DNA of 64,000 bases from Clostridium sp. CF012 (GCF_018861755.1 NZ_JAHLEF010000011.1:62001-126000); one strand, 5' to 3'; shown: positions 17,100-26,072, counted from the first letter of the stretch. Program-made: numbers and translations. The notes: generated by a model from the letters alone, not told the origin.

Positions 17100-19445
17100 A
17101 TGGAAAATATCTTGAAAGAATATGCAGATGGATATTGTTTAAGTACAGATAATACAGTGTACAGAGAAGATGAACAGAAAATTGCCAGCAGTCCAGTAGT
17201 TTTTGTTTTTATTGGAGATAAGAGTAATGAAGGGTTAAAGTCTGTATATGAGGATGTAAATAAAAAATGGGATAACAGTAAAGGCATAATGTTTTTCAAT
17301 GTATATAATGAAGAAAAATTTCAAGCTGAAAATGTTTTTAATTTTAAGGTTCAAGTTGATAGTTTAGATATAGAAGATAAAAAAGCCCTTAGATACGATA
17401 TAAGTGATAATTTTTATAACAGTGAGAAGGGACTTACAGCCTTAAATGAAGAAATAATGAAGATGAAAAATAATCTTTTAGATTGTGGTAAGCTTTTTAG
17501 TTCCTTTGAGAGGGTAAATATTTCTGTGGTAAGTAGAGCGGATGATGCTATGAATATTTTGGTGGCGGAAATAAGTTTATTAATAAAAAGTAAGCTTTCA
17601 CAGCATTTTAGAATTGTTTTAGCAGATTTCTATGGTTTACTCGTAGAAAAAACCCAGGAGGACTCATTTTTTGATGCTGCCTTAGCCTTTAGCTTTTTCA
17701 AGGAGCTTTCATATATGCAAAAAAGTGATTTCATTTTTAAAGAAGATATAGAGGTTTTTGGAGGTGACAGGAAACTTCCTGTTATTAGTGAAAACAAACC
17801 TATATTTGATTTAGTATATTTGCTTAGCGATACTAATGAAAAAGGTATAATTTCTAGTGGAAGTCTGCAAGATAATTACGAAATTATTTCCTATATAAAT
17901 CTTATAAAAAATAGAAATGTGAATATAGATACTTATTATGATATGGAAAATCAATACTATGATAATGCTAGGTTCAAAAAAAATATTTCAAGGGAGAATG
18001 GGAGTTTTACTTTAGTTACTGCAGGACTCGCAAAGGTCAAAAGGCCTAATAATACAGTTGCTCTTATGGCTGTAAACCAATTTTATGATGAGCTAATAAA
18101 TAAAATAAAGCAGTATTCAAATAAAAACAAAGAGAATCTGCTGGCAGTTTTTATGTTAGATGAAGAAAGTTTAGATTTAAAAGCTAGTAGTATGTTACCA
18201 GAAGGCAGCGGGGTAGAGGATATGAGGGGACTTATGACTGTAAGTTCCAAAATTTCAGTTTCAAAACTTGCGAAACTTACATTAAGGGAAGCTGAGGAAA
18301 TGCTTTATGGGAATAGTTGTGAGCATTTTTTTAATGAGAATTTTGAAAAAGTTATTTATGAAAAATTTAAAAATATAAGTCTTAACAAGGAAATAAGGGG
18401 CATTGTTAAGCTTTTATTGGAAGATAAAAGATCTGGGTTATATGGCACATATAGTTTGACAGAGCCTTTAGAAGCTCTGCAGGACATAAGGCTTAAGTGT
18501 GTGGATATAGATAAAAGTATTGAAGCTATAAATCAGGAAATCTATGAAATATATAGTAAAAGAGTTCAGGTACCTTCGCTTTTCAAAAGTTTATTTTCTT
18601 CAAATGCTGTTCTAGATGATATTAAAAAAGATTTATTTAAAGGAGTGTATGGAAATAAGCTATGCATACTAAAACTTAAGATAGCTCAAAGTATCCTTAG
18701 AAAAAGCGAAGAAATTATTATTAGTGTTCATGAAGAGCTTGCGGAAAAAATTAATTATATTGAAAGTATCAAGAACTGTATTGAGGATTATACAAATAAT
18801 GATATTAAACAGCAGAATGAGTATATAGCACAAAATATAAAAGAATATTATAGGATTATAATTAAGAAAATAGTAAATAAATTATCAGAGAGTTATGGAG
18901 ATGAGTTTTATTTTCAAGAAAAATTTTTAGGTGATATAAATCAGTCTAGGAATGATAAAGTGCAGTTTATTAAAAAACTATGTGAGGTTTGTAATAAATA
19001 CATTTTATGCGAAGCTGAATTTTCAAAATCCTTTGAGGATGAGTTAAATGAAAGAGCTAATGTATCTATAGAGTTCATAGATAACAGTGTATTATCCAAG
19101 GATGAATTGTACAAAAGGCTCTACGGTATATTGGAGGAAAACTCCACTGTAAAAGCTTATATTATGAATTATAATGTAAACAAATATGAAGAAAAATATT
19201 TCTTTGGTGACTACAGTAGCGATTTTATTAAATATGCCTTTAATGTAGATAGGGAGGGTAGAAGCTACAATATAGGTTATGTTCATGAAAAAAGAGCTAG
19301 TGGGATAGAGAAGCTTAATTTAATGGGTGGATTTACTTTAGGAGATGTAATGTATATTAAAAACTCTGCAAGATATTATGATTCTTGCATAGATAATGGG
19401 TATAAGCTTCATAGAATAGATGCATTATTACTTCCGGATATTTAG
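17100..19445 (+). CDS. degenerate tubulin-like protein lacking GTP-binding loops
   Basis: 781 residues; ATG 9 nt after AAGGTGGTGA. I infer relation to the preceding tubulin-like protein from shared landmarks in the same order: SPVVFVFIGDKSNEGLKSVY against NPMLIIGLGGTGIDAMLRLK, FDLVYLLSDTNEKGIISS against FDLCHLISATNKEGKLLS, and the strand FTLVTAGLAKV against YNIIGASSAVL. At the place of GGTGSG it has VVSRADDAMNI, and the GxGGxG loop is absent, so it should not bind GTP in the tubulin manner. The C-terminal half is helical and coiled-coil rich. A non-catalytic cap or nucleation partner of the active tubulin would fit. If the alignment is wrong, it is simply an unknown helical protein. Confidence 0.62.
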   Translation: MENILKEYADGYCLSTDNTVYREDEQKIASSPVVFVFIGDKSNEGLKSVYEDVNKKWDNSKGIMFFNVYNEEKFQAENVFNFKVQVDSLDIEDKKALRYDISDNFYNSEKGLTALNEEIMKMKNNLLDCGKLFSSFERVNISVVSRADDAMNILVAEISLLIKSKLSQHFRIVLADFYGLLVEKTQEDSFFDAALAFSFFKELSYMQKSDFIFKEDIEVFGGDRKLPVISENKPIFDLVYLLSDTNEKGIISSGSLQDNYEIISYINLIKNRNVNIDTYYDMENQYYDNARFKKNISRENGSFTLVTAGLAKVKRPNNTVALMAVNQFYDELINKIKQYSNKNKENLLAVFMLDEESLDLKASSMLPEGSGVEDMRGLMTVSSKISVSKLAKLTLREAEEMLYGNSCEHFFNENFEKVIYEKFKNISLNKEIRGIVKLLLEDKRSGLYGTYSLTEPLEALQDIRLKCVDIDKSIEAINQEIYEIYSKRVQVPSLFKSLFSSNAVLDDIKKDLFKGVYGNKLCILKLKIAQSILRKSEEIIISVHEELAEKINYIESIKNCIEDYTNNDIKQQNEYIAQNIKEYYRIIIKKIVNKLSESYGDEFYFQEKFLGDINQSRNDKVQFIKKLCEVCNKYILCEAEFSKSFEDELNERANVSIEFIDNSVLSKDELYKRLYGILEENSTVKAYIMNYNVNKYEEKYFFGDYSSDFIKYAFNVDREGRSYNIGYVHEKRASGIEKLNLMGGFTLGDVMYIKNSARYYDSCIDNGYKLHRIDALLLPDI

Positions 19446-19465
19446 GTTTAAAAGGGGGATTTTTT

Positions 19466-20740
19466 GTGAAGGATAAGAGAATTAACGGACTGATGATTTT
19501 AATGAGTGGGGCAGGGGGGATTTTAGGATTTATATTTAGCGAGCTATTATTAAATACTTATAAATATAGCTTCCCTCAAAGTATACTCATGGGATTATAT
19601 TTTGGAATTATAGCTTTCTTTGCAGGGCTTATGTGTATTATTGCAGAGGCTATCCATCCAAGACTTAATGGTTATAATTGGAAAAATAATTATTTAAAAA
19701 CTTCTTTAAAGTTTTTAGTACCTTGCACCTTTGTACTTTTATTTATAGTTGGTGTATTATTTCAATTTATTTATAGCTTTAATATTAACAATAAAAAGGT
19801 TAATGATATATTACTTTTAATCGACACTTCAGAAAGTATGAAAAGTACAGATTCCAATAATGATAGATTTGAGGCAACAAAAAATCTTATTAAAAATATG
19901 AATGAGGAAAAAAGATTTTCCATTTACACCTTTGATGATAAAGTTTTAGAAATATTTCCAATGACTAAAGCTACAGATAAAACTAAAGAAGTAGCTTTGG
20001 AAAAGCTAGAATCTCTAAAAACTCCTAAGGGGCAGACAAATATGAAGGCCGCGTTAGATACTGCTTTAAAGGAAATACAAAGAACGACGCAAGTTGATAG
20101 GAATGCCATTGTATTATTGTTATCTGATGGAGAGGATAGCTTTGATTTAAATAAAAACTTTGAAGAAGCTATAAAACCTTTTCAGGATAATAAAATTTCT
20201 GTTTATACTGTAGGCATGGCTAAGGATAATAATTTGAAAATGCTAAAGAAAATATCTAATGAAACTAACGGAAATTATTACAGTGTTTCTGAAAGTAAAT
20301 ATTTAAAGGATATTTTCAGCAAAATTTATAAGTATAGAGATCAAAGGTTACTGGTAGATAAAAGAAACGGCTTATTTGATAGTATTAAATTTTATGTAGT
20401 AATGAGAATAATATTTATAACCCTTATAGGAGCTGTTATTTCAACAGCAATAAGTTTTATGTTTGATAATAAATATCTTTTAAAAGGCTTTATTATAGGT
20501 GGACTAGTAGGTGGGCTCACCGCAGGAATTGTTTTAGAAGTGGGTTTTAGGTTTATACCCTGGGCTGGAACTATTCATAGGCTAATTGCAGCTGTAATGC
20601 TAACAACTATATTCACTTTATTTTCAGTATCTGTAGATGTAAAAGACAAAAAAACTGGGTTTTTTAAAGGTGTGAATTCAAGAATTGATTATGATTCATA
20701 TTCACAGAATGAAAAAGGCAGTAATACGTTTGGGGTGTAG
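19466..20740 (+). CDS. polytopic membrane protein with cytoplasmic-or-external vWA domain between helix bundles
   Basis: 424 residues from a GTG 7 nt after AAGGGGGAT. Three N-terminal transmembrane helices (about residues 6-26, 36-58, 75-98), then a vWA domain (about 112-290) with a complete MIDAS: DTSES (120-124), Thr in KGQTNMKA, Asp in LLSDGED. Three further helices follow (about 310-332, 338-360, 370-390) and a short polar tail. Three helices before the domain would place it outside if the N-terminus is inside; the positive charge balance is not decisive. It is unlike the first vWA protein, which has a signal peptide and one C-terminal helix, so the two are probably not interchangeable. 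Confidence 0.8.
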   Translation: MKDKRINGLMILMSGAGGILGFIFSELLLNTYKYSFPQSILMGLYFGIIAFFAGLMCIIAEAIHPRLNGYNWKNNYLKTSLKFLVPCTFVLLFIVGVLFQFIYSFNINNKKVNDILLLIDTSESMKSTDSNNDRFEATKNLIKNMNEEKRFSIYTFDDKVLEIFPMTKATDKTKEVALEKLESLKTPKGQTNMKAALDTALKEIQRTTQVDRNAIVLLLSDGEDSFDLNKNFEEAIKPFQDNKISVYTVGMAKDNNLKMLKKISNETNGNYYSVSESKYLKDIFSKIYKYRDQRLLVDKRNGLFDSIKFYVVMRIIFITLIGAVISTAISFMFDNKYLLKGFIIGGLVGGLTAGIVLEVGFRFIPWAGTIHRLIAAVMLTTIFTLFSVSVDVKDKKTGFFKGVNSRIDYDSYSQNEKGSNTFGV

Positions 20741-20756
20741 TTGACAGAGGACAATT
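20741..20756. repeat. 16-bp inverted repeat, right copy
   Basis: TTGACAGAGGACAATT, the reverse complement of 17025-17040, starts on the base after the vWA stop codon. TGACAATGGGCAGTT follows. The 130-base gap it sits in holds no convincing gene. Confidence 0.6.
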
Positions 20757-20870
20757 GACAATGGGCAGTTAAGGGGATTTTTTCAGTGGGAAAAATTAAA
20801 TTATGCCTGAAGGTATTAAAAATGAAATAAACGCATTTTTAAAATCAGGTATATAGGTAGGAGTTTTGCT

Positions 20871-21509
20871 ATGAGAATGAGAAATTTAGATGGATTAGAA
20901 CAAGGTATAAAAGTTGTAAAATGTGAAATAGAGAAAGGGAAATTTGTTATAAAATGGGAGTGGGCTAAGGGTTGCGATATAGTATATATTTTCAAGTCTA
21001 AAGCGTTAGATGAGGTAGGTATAGAAGCTATAACTAAGGAAAATGTAAAGATATTTACTAGAGAAGAGTATAGAGAGTTCAATGGTTATGTTGAGAGTAT
21101 AAGGGAAATTAATCAATATAAATTTATGGTTTTTAAAGCGGAGCAAATTAATGATGAACTTACCCTTGTAAAACAGCAGGATGGAGAAAATGAAGTAATT
21201 GTTTGTACAGGAAAGCCAGATGTTTTTTATGAGATTATAGAACGCACGTCCTTATTTAGTAAAAATAAAAAGGTGAAAATGAGAATAATTTGTGATGCAC
21301 ATTTTAAAAAAGATGTGCTGTGTTATGTAAAAAAACAGGGAAACTATCCTATAAATAAGGATGATGGAATAAAATTTGATTTTATAGGGGACTTTCATCC
21401 AGGGGTAAATGAAATGCCCAGTATAGAAGTTAGCAGGAATGAATTTGTTAAGATTTTCATAAAGGATGTTAATAGGTATGGAAGCGCATATAATTTGAGG
21501 GAAAAGTAA
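20871..21509 (+). CDS. GTPase-locus accessory protein, beta-rich module only
   Basis: 212 residues; ATG after TAGGAG. It is a paralogue of the C-terminal 200 residues of the operon's first gene product: KFVIKWEWAKGCDIVYIF, then DVFYEIIERTSLFSKNKKV, then KQGNYPINKDDGIKF and FVKIFIKDVNRYGSAYNL, in the same order as there. It lacks the acidic coiled-coil N-terminus of that protein. No enzyme motif or membrane segment. As with the first copy, the next gene encodes a zinc-ribbon GTPase, so the protein probably belongs functionally to that GTPase/GAP1 pair. Not a family I can name. Confidence 0.72.
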   Translation: MRMRNLDGLEQGIKVVKCEIEKGKFVIKWEWAKGCDIVYIFKSKALDEVGIEAITKENVKIFTREEYREFNGYVESIREINQYKFMVFKAEQINDELTLVKQQDGENEVIVCTGKPDVFYEIIERTSLFSKNKKVKMRIICDAHFKKDVLCYVKKQGNYPINKDDGIKFDFIGDFHPGVNEMPSIEVSRNEFVKIFIKDVNRYGSAYNLREK

Positions 21510-21535
21510 AAGAAAGTTCATTGGTGGCTATAAAA

Positions 21536-21573
21536 GGGAGGTGAGCACCTGATTTTTATAGGTCAGGTACTAT
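21536..21573 (+). promoter_or_regulatory. distant ribosome binding site with intervening hairpin
   Basis: GGGAGGTG at 21536-21543 is the only good Shine-Dalgarno sequence before the GTPase ATG at 21574 but lies 30 nt away. Between them ACCTGA (21547-21552) can pair with TCAGGT (21563-21568). If this hairpin forms, 8 unpaired nt separate the site from the start codon, the normal distance. Confidence 0.45.
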
Positions 21574-22857
21574 ATGGGTATTTTTGATATTTTAGGACTA
21601 GGAAATAAAGATAGAGAAACAAAAAAAAATAATTCGAAAAAGTCTAAAGAAAAACATAATACATTTGATATAAAATGTCCATTTTGTTTTAAAACTTTTA
21701 ATAATGAGGATGTTCATTTTAGGGTAAGTCATGATCAGGATGGAGATCCAGAGTATGAAAAACAGATTGATGAGATTTTAAATGAATATAATAGAAGGAT
21801 TGGTAAAGCCACCTTAGGAGAAATAAATGCTATTATTAGAGCATCAGATTTGCCAGAAAAAAACAAGACCAAGGTTGATAATGCTATTATTGAAGTAAGA
21901 GATAACTATGATAAGGTTACAGCGGAGAGACTATGCCCATATTGTCATAATCTTCTCCCTATAACTTCAGGCAGAGGGGATACAAAAATCATTTCAGTGA
22001 TAGGAGCGTCACAAGCAGGAAAGTCCGTTTATATGACTTGCCTTTTATACCATCTTGAACGTCACATTGCGGAAAAGTTTAAAGCCGCGGTTATACCTGG
22101 AAGCTCAGAGTATAATGAAGATATAAAAAAAAACCAGAGGATAATATTTGAATTTAATAAGATGTTAGAGCCTACACCAAAACAACATATGGATCCATTG
22201 ATTGAAACTTTTAAGTTTAAAGATGATACTAAAAAGCCAATAACTTTTGTGTTTTATGATGTGCCGGGCGAAGGTATGACGGATAAAGATTATATGGACA
22301 AGCACGGAGAACACATTCAAAATTCTGATGGCATTATATTTCTTATAGACCCATTGCAAATGAGAGCGTTAAGGAAAAAAATTAATTTAGCAAATGGAGC
22401 AAAAGGTGATTTCACAGATAAATATCAAGAGCCTAAAGAAATTCTTGTGTATTTATTTGAAAATTTTATATCTAAGCAGGAAAAAACAATAACAGATATA
22501 CCCACAGCTGTAGTGGTTACTAAAAGTGATATGCTAGTTAGTTTAAATGATGAAGAGTATATAAGTGCCAGTAGTAACATATTTAGAAATTATAATCATG
22601 AGGGCATCTTTAATCTAAATGAATTTGAAAATATTGATGGTGAAATCAGAAGGTTTTTAACTAAAGTAGACACACCTTTTAAAGGTGCCATGGATGCGTG
22701 TTTTAAAAATACAGGTTTTTTTGCAGTGTCTTCTTTAGGTCGTAATCCAGAAAAGAGTAAAATTAATAGCAACTTTACTATATCACCTTTAAGAATAGAG
22801 GAGCCTTTTCTATGGCTTTTATATCAAATGGGTTATATTAATGAAGGAAGGGATTAG
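21574..22857 (+). CDS. zinc-ribbon P-loop GTPase (second copy)
   Basis: 427 residues. A zinc ribbon is split around a helical insert: CPFC near residue 30 and CPYC near 122. The GTPase domain has Walker A GASQAGKS (144-151), DVPGEG (229-234) as G3, IIFLIDPLQM, and TKSD (316-319) as G4, so it should bind and hydrolyse GTP. Its ending LRIEEPFLWLLYQMGYI aligns with the first GTPase at 6877. The N-terminus starts with a basic, low-complexity stretch after MGIFDILGLG. Translation start is unusual because the only good ribosome binding site is 30 nt upstream, beyond a possible hairpin. The stop codon is 1 nt before the next start. Confidence 0.85.
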   Translation: MGIFDILGLGNKDRETKKNNSKKSKEKHNTFDIKCPFCFKTFNNEDVHFRVSHDQDGDPEYEKQIDEILNEYNRRIGKATLGEINAIIRASDLPEKNKTKVDNAIIEVRDNYDKVTAERLCPYCHNLLPITSGRGDTKIISVIGASQAGKSVYMTCLLYHLERHIAEKFKAAVIPGSSEYNEDIKKNQRIIFEFNKMLEPTPKQHMDPLIETFKFKDDTKKPITFVFYDVPGEGMTDKDYMDKHGEHIQNSDGIIFLIDPLQMRALRKKINLANGAKGDFTDKYQEPKEILVYLFENFISKQEKTITDIPTAVVVTKSDMLVSLNDEEYISASSNIFRNYNHEGIFNLNEFENIDGEIRRFLTKVDTPFKGAMDACFKNTGFFAVSSLGRNPEKSKINSNFTISPLRIEEPFLWLLYQMGYINEGRD

Positions 22858-22858
22858 T

Positions 22859-24649
22859 ATGATTCAGCAACATTATTATACAAGAGACAAAAAAGGATTA
22901 TACAGTGATACTCCAGGATATGATACTATTGCAAAAAGTAAGGGATTAGAAGATAAGTTAATAAAGGGGGTGCTTCATGACTATTGTTTTTATGAAGCAC
23001 CTTTTGAACTTATACAGGAAGAAAATTTAAATAGGTATCCTAAAGCACTTATGTGTATTAATATACCATCTAGAGAAATGGTAATTGGATGTTCAAGTTT
23101 CGTCGGCAAAGACTATACGGGTGAAAGAAACCGATATTTCACCCATAATTATGTAGTAAGTGAAGTTCAGAAGGAATTTTATATAAGAAATCCTGAAAGA
23201 ATTTTTCAGGCAGCATTTAAAATGCCAGTTTTTATTTGTGATTTACTACTTACTGATGAGCATGGACTGAGTAAAACTTTTTTAGATGAGATAATTGATA
23301 TACCCATATACAAACAAAGCCATGAATTTTTCGCAAAGGATCAGTTTTTTAAGGAATTAAATATACAAAAGGGTACTTATAAGAAGATTTTAAGTGCTTG
23401 CTTTGACTCAGTTTTAAATAACAGGAAAATATATATATTGCTTAAAGTACCTGCACAGCAATTATCAAAATATTCAAAACAGCTAATGGAGTATATATAT
23501 ATAGGGCTTCCATATGTGGTTAGAAGAAAATTTGGGTTTATAACTTATGTGAAAGATTCAAAAAGTAAGGAATACATAAATCTTCAGTTTGTGGGCAAGG
23601 ATGGAATAAGAAAAGCTGATGTAGAGAAATCTTTCGCATATGTTTTTGATTTTCAAGAGGGAAGACATTTAAATGTAATGAAATTAGAAAATGAAAATGC
23701 ATATTTAGATTTTGTTTGGGATAATCTAGAAAACTTGCAAGTATTGAATGGATTTTTTAGTAAAAGTGATAAATATATTAAAGAAAATCAGCTAGGTCAA
23801 GTGGTTAGCTTGAAAGAATATAATCAAATATTCACAGCTAATTTTGAAAATATATTGGAATATGAGTTAAATAAATCTGAAGAAAACAATATAGTGCAAA
23901 TTGAAAATAACATACCACAAAAATTTGAAGTATGGAACCTAGGGGCTAAAGAAAAAGAAATTGATAGGAATATCTTAAAAGATATAGATCTTGCTGAGAT
24001 ATCTAAGAGGCAAATAAAGAGTTTCATTATGGAAGAAAAATATAAAAATAATGATACATACATGATGGTATATTATCTTCAGAGAATATTAGCAAGTAGT
24101 GTAGATAGGGAAACTAGTCTTAGTGAAAGAAAGATTTGTGAGATTTCCCTTAAAATAATAACGGAAGGTTATGAAGTGCCTCCTATACTTTTGAAAGTAA
24201 AAGAGAGAATACAATATTTTTATGAAAAGGAAATTACGAGAGAAACCTTTAGAAAAATTATGGTTGGTTTCATAGAGTGTAATTTTCATAATACATTGGA
24301 CTACATTCCTGAAAAAAAAGATGCTTTCTCTGAAGATTTTTATATAAATTACAACTTTCAGCAACTCTTTGATTATTTATTCAACCATGGTGGGATAGAG
24401 AAGGTCAGAGATTATATAGTATGGGTAGTTAATGATTTTTCAAAGTTACAGGAAAAAGAAGTGTGCTTTAGTTTTTTTGAAGCTTTGAAAAGCTACATAA
24501 ATAAGTATGATAATAATTTCTTTAAGGATAAAAATTTTAGAAGGCAATTATTGCAATGTGATAGTGAGGTTATAATTGATAGGATTCGGGGTTTAGAGTT
24601 AGATATGTGTGGAGGGCTAAAGAAGATTATATTAGGACTTAAAAAATAA
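22859..24649 (+). CDS. GTPase-associated protein with GAP1-N1-like N-terminus
   Basis: 596 residues. The ATG at 22859 is preferred over the in-frame ATG at 22841, because GGAAGGGA lies between them and because MIQQHYYTRDKKGL then aligns with the start of the 895-residue protein at 8060 (MKVQQLYYTSCRKGL). The N-terminal domain contains SFVGKDYTGERNRYFTHNYVV, which I recall as the type 1 GAP1 pattern. The rest is mainly helical and about 300 residues shorter than the first copy. It is tightly coupled to the second GTPase gene. It is the last gene of the operon; I see no clear terminator after it. Confidence 0.78.
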   Translation: MIQQHYYTRDKKGLYSDTPGYDTIAKSKGLEDKLIKGVLHDYCFYEAPFELIQEENLNRYPKALMCINIPSREMVIGCSSFVGKDYTGERNRYFTHNYVVSEVQKEFYIRNPERIFQAAFKMPVFICDLLLTDEHGLSKTFLDEIIDIPIYKQSHEFFAKDQFFKELNIQKGTYKKILSACFDSVLNNRKIYILLKVPAQQLSKYSKQLMEYIYIGLPYVVRRKFGFITYVKDSKSKEYINLQFVGKDGIRKADVEKSFAYVFDFQEGRHLNVMKLENENAYLDFVWDNLENLQVLNGFFSKSDKYIKENQLGQVVSLKEYNQIFTANFENILEYELNKSEENNIVQIENNIPQKFEVWNLGAKEKEIDRNILKDIDLAEISKRQIKSFIMEEKYKNNDTYMMVYYLQRILASSVDRETSLSERKICEISLKIITEGYEVPPILLKVKERIQYFYEKEITRETFRKIMVGFIECNFHNTLDYIPEKKDAFSEDFYINYNFQQLFDYLFNHGGIEKVRDYIVWVVNDFSKLQEKEVCFSFFEALKSYINKYDNNFFKDKNFRRQLLQCDSEVIIDRIRGLELDMCGGLKKIILGLKK

Positions 24650-24761
24650 GAAGAGCTAATATAAAAAAATCTTAGAGAAAAAACGATGCAAAATTATTTT
24701 TTAAATGGTATAATTTACAAATAAAACAATCTATATTAATGAATACTTTGGGGGGATATTT

Positions 24762-25493
24762 ATGACAACCAGCATGCTGAAGATTATTGCATGTGTTTTA
24801 ATGTTAATTGACCATATGGGGGCGGCACTTTTCCCAGAGGCCATAATTATGAGAATGATAGGAAGATTATCTTTTCCTATATTTGCTTATTTAATTGCTA
24901 TAGGATATTCTAAAACTAATTCATTTTCTAAATATGTATACAGACTGTTGATATTTGCAGCTGTATCTCAGATACCATTTTCATTGGCCTTTGGTGAAGG
25001 GCTTAGTATACATAGTTTTTCTGATTTTTTAAGATTTTTTGTAGGAAGTCCATCGCCTCATTTAAATATTTTCTTCACTTTAGTAATTGGATTAATAGCA
25101 ATACGTGTTTTGGATAAAGGAGAATCTACAATTGGTAAAATAATAGCTATATCAGCATTAGGTATAACAGCGCAAGCGTTTAGTACAGATTATGGGATAT
25201 ATGGAGTTGCTATGATCGTTGTATTTTATATTTTTAGAGAAAGTAAAATTAAAACGGTTATTTCTCAAACCACTGTATTTATATTATTTTATGCATCACA
25301 AATTTTATTTGCGATCTCGAGGTATCCTGGTATATCAATTAAGCTTATTTGGTTTAATCAAGCATTATCGATACTAGCATTAGTTTTTATATTTAGCTAT
25401 AACGGTGAGAAGGGTAAAAATTTAAAATACTTGTTTTATGCTTTTTACCCAGTACATTTATTAGTAATAGGATTAATAAAAAATTTTATGTAG
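24762..25493 (+). CDS. TraX family membrane protein
   Basis: 243 residues, ATG 8 nt after GGGGGG. About eight transmembrane helices; it opens with the family's hallmark LKIIACVLMLIDHMGAALFP and continues GRLSFPIFAYLIAIGYSKT. TraX proteins resemble membrane acyltransferases; in F plasmids TraX acetylates pilin, but chromosomal Firmicute copies have no established substrate. A TATAAT box at 24709-24714 may be its -10 element, with no convincing -35. It is separated from the GTPase operon by 112 nt and is probably a separate transcription unit. Confidence 0.85.
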   Translation: MTTSMLKIIACVLMLIDHMGAALFPEAIIMRMIGRLSFPIFAYLIAIGYSKTNSFSKYVYRLLIFAAVSQIPFSLAFGEGLSIHSFSDFLRFFVGSPSPHLNIFFTLVIGLIAIRVLDKGESTIGKIIAISALGITAQAFSTDYGIYGVAMIVVFYIFRESKIKTVISQTTVFILFYASQILFAISRYPGISIKLIWFNQALSILALVFIFSYNGEKGKNLKYLFYAFYPVHLLVIGLIKNFM

Positions 25494-25606
25494 TGAATAT
25501 TGTTTTTTTATTAAAAGCAAGTAATACGTAAAATGAATTTAAAGAAACCGATATTTTTTTAGTGGAGATAAACAAAGTATTTAAGATGTCAGGAGGTACA
25601 AGGAGC

Positions 25607-26053
25607 ATGAACTGGAAAATAAAAAAGTTTAATGAGTTAACCGGTGAAGAAATGTATGATATTTTGAAAATTAGAAATGAAGTTTTTGTTGTAGAGCAAA
25701 AATGTATTTATCAAGATTGTGATGGTAAAGATAAAGAATCTTACCATTTATATGCAACAGAAAACGGAGAAATTATTGTATATTTAAGGATTTTAGAAAA
25801 AGGTGTCGCTTATAGTGAGATATCTATAGGAAGAGTGTTAACGAATGTGAATTATCGTAGGAGCGGCTTAGCAAAACAAATGATGCAAAAGGCAATAGAA
25901 TTTATCGAAAACCATCTGAATGAAAATACAATAAAAATTTCTGCACAAGAATATTTATTGGATTTTTATTCGAGTTTGGGATTTGTACAAGTTAGTAATG
26001 TGTATTTAGAAGATGATATTCCACATGTAGAAATGATATATAAAAATAAATAA
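25607..26053 (+). CDS. GNAT family N-acetyltransferase, ElaA-like
   Basis: 148 residues. An in-frame GTG at 25562 exists, but the ATG at 25607 sits 9 nt after AGGAGGT and gives the ElaA-type beginning MNWKIKKFNELTGEEMYDIL. Conserved points: IRNEVFVVEQKCIYQDCDG near residue 22, the acetyl-CoA loop region SIGRVLTNVNYRRSGLAKQMM, and DFYSSLGFVQVSN near the end. The acceptor is unknown for this family. Confidence 0.85.
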   Translation: MNWKIKKFNELTGEEMYDILKIRNEVFVVEQKCIYQDCDGKDKESYHLYATENGEIIVYLRILEKGVAYSEISIGRVLTNVNYRRSGLAKQMMQKAIEFIENHLNENTIKISAQEYLLDFYSSLGFVQVSNVYLEDDIPHVEMIYKNK

Positions 26054-26072
26054 ATGGAGGGCGTTATTATTT

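Noticed and set aside
20757-20870. Short frames in the gap before the second accessory gene, such as a 17-codon one from about 20802
   Set aside because: No ribosome binding site at proper distance and no sequence character of a gene.
5803-24649. Possibility that the large operon is a phage, plasmid or type VII secretion island
   Set aside because: No integrase, tail, replication or EssC/FtsK-like gene, no flanking tRNA or direct repeats, and base composition looks like that of the neighbours.
24762-25493. TraX-like gene as a sign of a conjugative element
   Set aside because: Chromosomal traX-like genes are common in Firmicutes, and no other transfer gene is present in the window.
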